NCBI GenBank assembly: GCA_003290165.1
Contig: QNQO01000833.1
Coordinates: forward strand, 248,001 to 312,000
Direction: 5' to 3'
DNA: 64,000 nt
Origin: Berberis thunbergii
Lineage: Eukaryota; Streptophyta; Magnoliopsida; Ranunculales; Berberidaceae
In this document: piece by piece, positions 59,065 to 64,000 of the stretch
Layout: the number at the start of each line of letters is the position of its first letter
Position numbering within the stretch: position 1 is the first letter of the stretch
Made by a program: the position numbers and the translations under genes
Notes under the pieces: generated by a model
What the model was told of the DNA's origin: nothing
The model's input: the letters and a program-made list of their open reading frames with translations, nothing else
Databases searched by the model: none

Positions 59065-61625
59065 ATGACGATGCAAAAAGTTCTAGACTGAAAAAATGGG
59101 GCGTGTTTACCAATTAGATTTCTTCGCTTACAGCAAAAAAAATAATGAACAGAGTATCCTCAAACCCTGAATGTAAGCTCACCATCTCTTACCAACTCGA
59201 AGGCTCAAAATATAGAATCCACAGACTAATTGAATTTAACGTATTTTATGATTAAACCACAAACTTAGCCATGCTAGCCTGCAAAGGTGAAACAAGCAAG
59301 GTTTCCATTTGTGCTCAGATTGAGGTTTTTGAACAGTCAAATCTGATCAATGTACATGAGATAGACGAGTCAAGCAAGCAATGACATTAATTGTTCAGCA
59401 ACCAAGCATATGCTAGTCAATGTTACATTATATTAGACAAGTGTAAGGAAATGTGTCGTTGCAAACTCTAGACCAACGCAGTTCATTTTTTCTTGTAAGT
59501 TTCTCTACAGGTATGCGGTTTATGTTTATAGGTGTAATGGTCAAATGACGATACTGTTTTTGCTGTAAAGGCACAAGTCTTTAAAAAAGTAATAAAAAAA
59601 AAAAAACTAATACGAAAAGCCATCAAGAGAATTCACACATTGGAATAGAAATCTATGGCTGCCGAGCTCATTTAATGAATCAATTGTAGCAACATACCAT
59701 ATGAATGTCAATATGACACCTCAATAGTAAGTCTTTCAACAAATCGGGCTGAACTAAGCAATAGTTCTAGATTTTCATGTCCAATTCATTTGCTCACTCT
59801 ATTCGAACTCTAGGCTCATCAGACTACCAATTTGCACAACATATACATTAGGTATGCAAACTAATATCACAGAACATAAACTGGAAGAACAAGAAATTTA
59901 TTCAATATAGAAGTGAGAATATCATACTAAGCAAAGCTTCTCACAATCAGTCAAGTTGATTACAGGGAAATGCAAAGAAATGAAGATGCCTGCATACCTC
60001 ACTTTACTGCATTTTGTAGCCCTTCTGCTAGTTGTTTTAAATTTGTGCAGCAATCAAAGTACTGCTTTCCTCAGGATCAAGTGCCAGTTAGTGTTCCCTT
60101 ACTTCAACTAATGTTCTAAAAAACACATTAAACTCACTTCTGCAAAAGAGTGAAATATTGCATTCATGTACATTAGCTATTTAAAGATGAAAAAAAAAGG
60201 ATACAATATACACTCTGAAGGTCGATGAATTCAGACAGTAGTTTTGGGCGGTGTAAAGCTAAGTGGTCCATATTGCTCATGCATGCTAGAGTCTAGTACA
60301 AAGACTTGCTCATTATTTCATTAGTCCATCACATGAGCCAATTTAATTAGGGTCCTTTGAACCAAAATATCATTTGGCATTATGACGCACCCGGATACAA
60401 GTCTCTGGGTGAACACACATCTCTTTATTGCATTGAAGCCATTGTTGACTCATGCATAAATAGAAAGACCGGCATGATAAGAATTCACAAAATGTCTAAA
60501 TAGTCTTGAATGATACACTGCAAATTTCAAGATATGTATCTCCCATCTCCTAGCATGATAACATTAATCACTATCCTCTTGATTTGTTATAAAATTTGTG
60601 GAAAATATTTTCTTAGGAGGGGAGCTAGTTTTTCCTTTTCTTTTCTTTTTTTTGTGCCAAAAATGAAGCCATCTTCAACCTTAAGATAGAGAAGTTTTTC
60701 CCACTTCCTCTCCTATTTCTTCATTATTTTTAAAATATCTCCATGACAAGATTCCTATTACAACTTAGTGAAGCTAAAGATAAGTAACAACAATCACCCA
60801 GCCTCAATTTACCTACTATTAGTTGTACACTTGTACTAAATTACATAGATATCAAGTACTTTTCTTCATATTAACAATAAGGCCTGGTTACTTCAACTAG
60901 TACACAATATGTTTGAAAAGCATGTAGATAAATAAAGACAGTGAAATGTGGCAGTTAATGTAACATCAGAAATTTCGAGATCTACTTGAAACTAAGTAAC
61001 ATGCACTCAAAAGGTTAAGAACCTTCAAGAGATAATTTTCCAAGATGAATTTAGAGAATAAATTTGGACTGGGTAAGCAAAGTCGTCCATATTAGGGGTC
61101 CCTGTAAGCTGAAAATGAGCCTAATCCAAGTCCTTGCAACTCATACATGATTTCCTTATCTCACATGATGGCACAACCTGATAGTGTTTCTTAAACATAG
61201 TTACTAATATTTCTCAGAAGTGTAGCAAGTTAATTAAGATATGCATGTCATATAAAATGAGTTTCAACAATTTCAACATGCTCCTTGGCAATATCTGGTA
61301 TAAATGACGATGCAAAAAGTTCCATAATGAAAAAATGGGGTGTTATCAATCAGATTCTCGCTTATGCCTTTTTTTTACTCCATCTCAATTTCTCCGTCTC
61401 CACAAACGCTTTTTCGCCTGATTTTCTTACCTTGAACCAAAAACTCAATGAGAGAGACAGAGCAAGCAAAAAATAAATAAATGAGTAGCATATCCTCCAA
61501 CCCTGAATGTAAGCTCGCCATCTCGTACCAACTCGAAGGCTCAAAATTTAGAATCCCCAATCTAATTGAATTTAACGTATTTTATAATTAAACCACAACT
61601 TAGCATGCTCTCACCTGATTTCTAC
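59065..61625. repeat. Blocks R, P', Q, R in tandem (super-unit 3)
   Basis: R 59065-60565, short P 60565-60830, Q 60830-61285, R start 61285-61625. The first R is joined directly to the retroelement-like fragment (gactgtctaa then atgacgatgc), so the Q blocks of super-unit 2 are deleted here. Confidence 0.8.
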
Positions 61626-64000
61626 TCTTAGATTCCAAAGCATGCATATGTTTTCTGATCGACTCAAACATAAAAATCAAAGATAAAAGACGATCAAAGC
61701 TAAAAGTCTCAATCCAAAACATATAACTTATTCCAAATACACAGTATTCATGCTACTGGATTACTAATTGAAGCCAAATCTGGTTTTGAACCACACAACT
61801 GAGCCCAAAACCAAATCAGATTCCAACGGAAATCTAAAGGCAGAGCTAAGTGACCTAATCCAAAACCAAATTTCAGACACCCAAGAATTAGTCTAAGCCA
61901 GGGCAATTTACGCTATAATCCACAAGAATGTTATAATCCCAAAAAACGTATTTCAAGATATTTTTACAAGTTCTATAATCTTTAAAACCAACGTCAATGT
62001 ATAATAACAAGAGTTCTGTGAGATTGGATCAATCAGTTCATGACAAATTTTCAGAGCAATCCAGCTGAGCGCTAAACCAAAGTCATAGCTAAAGCCCAAA
62101 TAGTATAAGGTCCCAGTCAGTATCAGTGCTAAGCAATTCAATTCAGCATAACTACCGTGAAAATACAAAAGTGTGACACATGCTGTAATTAATTTTACTT
62201 CCACAATAAGCTTTCTGAATGCATTTTCACGGCAACAATGCTACATTAAAAGAACATTTTAATCAAATCAAACCAAAATCAGACTTTAAAAGTACAGATA
62301 ACAGCACTTGCTAGAATTGCAATAATTGAATTCTCAAAGATTAAAAGAGGCGTGTAAGACTTGAAAACAATAGACTTCCAAAGCGCAAGGTAACCATTTA
62401 CACTTCAACAGCTGTGTGCTCCAGTGGAATGAAACAGCTTAGAGAAGATTTAAGCATGCACAAGTGAAAGGTCAGTAACATGCACACAAAAGTATAGACA
62501 TTGGTATGTATAATCTACTAAAAACAATTGTATGGAATTTATGCCTCGGAATTAGTTCATGGATCACAACCATCTACATGAACCAGAAGTAAAATATCAT
62601 AAACCCCTGAAGACCTCACTTTGCTGCATGTTGTAGCCCTTCTGATAGTTGTTTGATATTTGTGCAGCAATCAAAGTACTACTTTCCTCTTGGGGGGATC
62701 AAGTGCCAGATCAGTGCTGCCTTACTTCCACTAATGTTCTAAAAAACAGATTTAACTCAGTTCTGCAAAAGTGTGAATTATTGCAGTTCATGTAACATTA
62801 ATCATTTAAAGATGAAAAAACAGATAACACATACACTCAGAAGGTCGATTAGCATCAAAGATATTAAGATGACTTCAGACTAGTTTTGGGCTGTATAAAG
62901 CTAAATGGTCCACATCAGCCATTTAAAGATGAAAAAAACAGATAACGCATACACTCAGAAGGTCGATTAGCATCAAAGATATAAAATGAATTCAGACTAG
63001 TTTTGGGCTATATAAAGCGAAGTGGTCCACATTGCTCATGCATGCCACATTTCTACAAATGAATTGCTCATGATTTCCTTAGTGCATCATATGAGCGAAT
63101 TTAATTATGGCCCTTGAAAGAAAATATAATGTTTCACGACACACTAAAACACACACTGGGTAAACACAGATCTATTTATTCGGGATAGTACCCATCTGAT
63201 TCTTGCACAGGACTGAATATTAGAGTAAAAAAAAAAAGCATTCGAGTTTAATTGTATGGAATTCAGGGTAGAATCTGTATGATTATTGCAGAATACTGAA
63301 ATTTTAATAATAAAATAAATAAACAAATAAAACCTTCAAGTGTAGTAACCATATAATTCTCGCAGACAATGGAATAAGTGAATCAAAATATGGTTAAAAA
63401 TCAAAGAACCCAAAATTGCAGTTTGATTGTATGGAACCCCACTCAATTCAAGCATGAAGTTAAACAGATAAATGACCTAATACGGGTGGTAGAGGGCATC
63501 AAATATGCACTTATAGACCAACTCTAGGCATCATTAACACGTAAAATAATTCAATTCCCAGGTCTTCATTGAAAAACCCAATTTTTTTGGGTCGAGATGT
63601 TAAAAACCAAAGCCATTCAACGGTAACTATCATATGATTCTGCAGAGGATTGCATATTTGAATCAAAATATGGAACTCAATGAATTCAAGAATTAAGTTA
63701 AACAGATAATAAGACCATCAAATATGCGAATATAGAGTGATTTTGTGCATCACATAAAGAACCAACATAAAGCAATTCAACTCAAAGATGCATTTATTGA
63801 AAACACAAAGAACTAGCCTCATATTTGTCTTAAAATAGTACCTATGATTCTTGCAGACGATTGAAAATTGAATCAAATATGGTTTTTAAAATGGAAAAGT
63901 ACACACAATAAACTGTATAGAATTTAGGGGTAGTATTCATATAATTCTTGCAGACGATTGAATATTAGAATGCATATAATTCTTGCACACAATTGAATAT
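61625..64000. repeat. Repeat block S and array start, copy 2
   Basis: Matches 50360-51918, jumps at 63178 to sequence matching 52843 onwards, and runs on through the array to the window edge. The next first exon and Harbinger remnant would be expected beyond the right edge. Confidence 0.85.
62803..63034. repeat. 117-bp tandem duplication inside S, copy 2
   Basis: Units at 62803 and 62920, matching 51577-51808. Confidence 0.88.

Overview
The window is nuclear DNA of a flowering plant, most likely a eudicot. It has intron-containing genes with GT-AG introns, plant TATA boxes and telo-box promoters, an oleosin-type gene, and many plant transposable-element classes. Nothing fixes the species. 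Host coding sequence is sparse; most of the 64 kb is transposon remnants and duplicated sequence.

1-8.2 kb: the left edge carries a fragment of an endogenous pararetrovirus (Caulimoviridae-like reverse transcriptase, minus strand). A tRNA-derived SINE follows (1493-1862), then a decayed Ty3/gypsy chromovirus with both LTRs (2823-8225, minus strand). 8.2-12 kb: an eight-exon GAUT (GT8 galacturonosyltransferase) gene on the minus strand. Its first six exons join in frame. Its catalytic part has a one-base frameshift at a splice junction, a nonsense codon and a small deletion, and the gypsy element sits 17 bp after its stop codon, so it is read as a pseudogene. 12.8-14.1 kb: a hAT-like element holding two foldback MITEs and a piece that looks like the 3' end of a host gene. 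15-15.9 kb: an intact oleosin-like gene (minus strand) with ABRE and RY seed-promoter motifs upstream. 17.6-21.15 kb: a decayed Ty1/copia element. 22.5 kb: another foldback MITE.

24.8-33.1 kb: a promoter/first-exon-like stretch followed by a duplicated segment. Each copy has a miRNA-like hairpin and a copy of a small two-exon gene on the minus strand (70 codons). One copy has an internal stop and the other has lost exon 1.

33-64 kb: a nested segmental duplication with about three super-units, each built from an unidentified gene's promoter/first exon, a PIF/Harbinger transposase remnant and repeated non-coding blocks called P, Q, R and S here. Later insertions (hAT, Tourist-like MITE, a 59-bp foldback element, LTR fragments) sit in individual copies and can be seen by comparison with the empty paralogous sites. 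No convincing intact host protein gene is seen from 33 kb to the end.

No CRISPR, bacterial operon or wholly new enzyme system is present. The points most worth checking are the small gene pair, the paired hairpins, the GAUT lesions next to a retroelement, the TTCTA foldback MITE family, and the super-unit architecture. All homology statements are from recognition of motifs; no database search was run.
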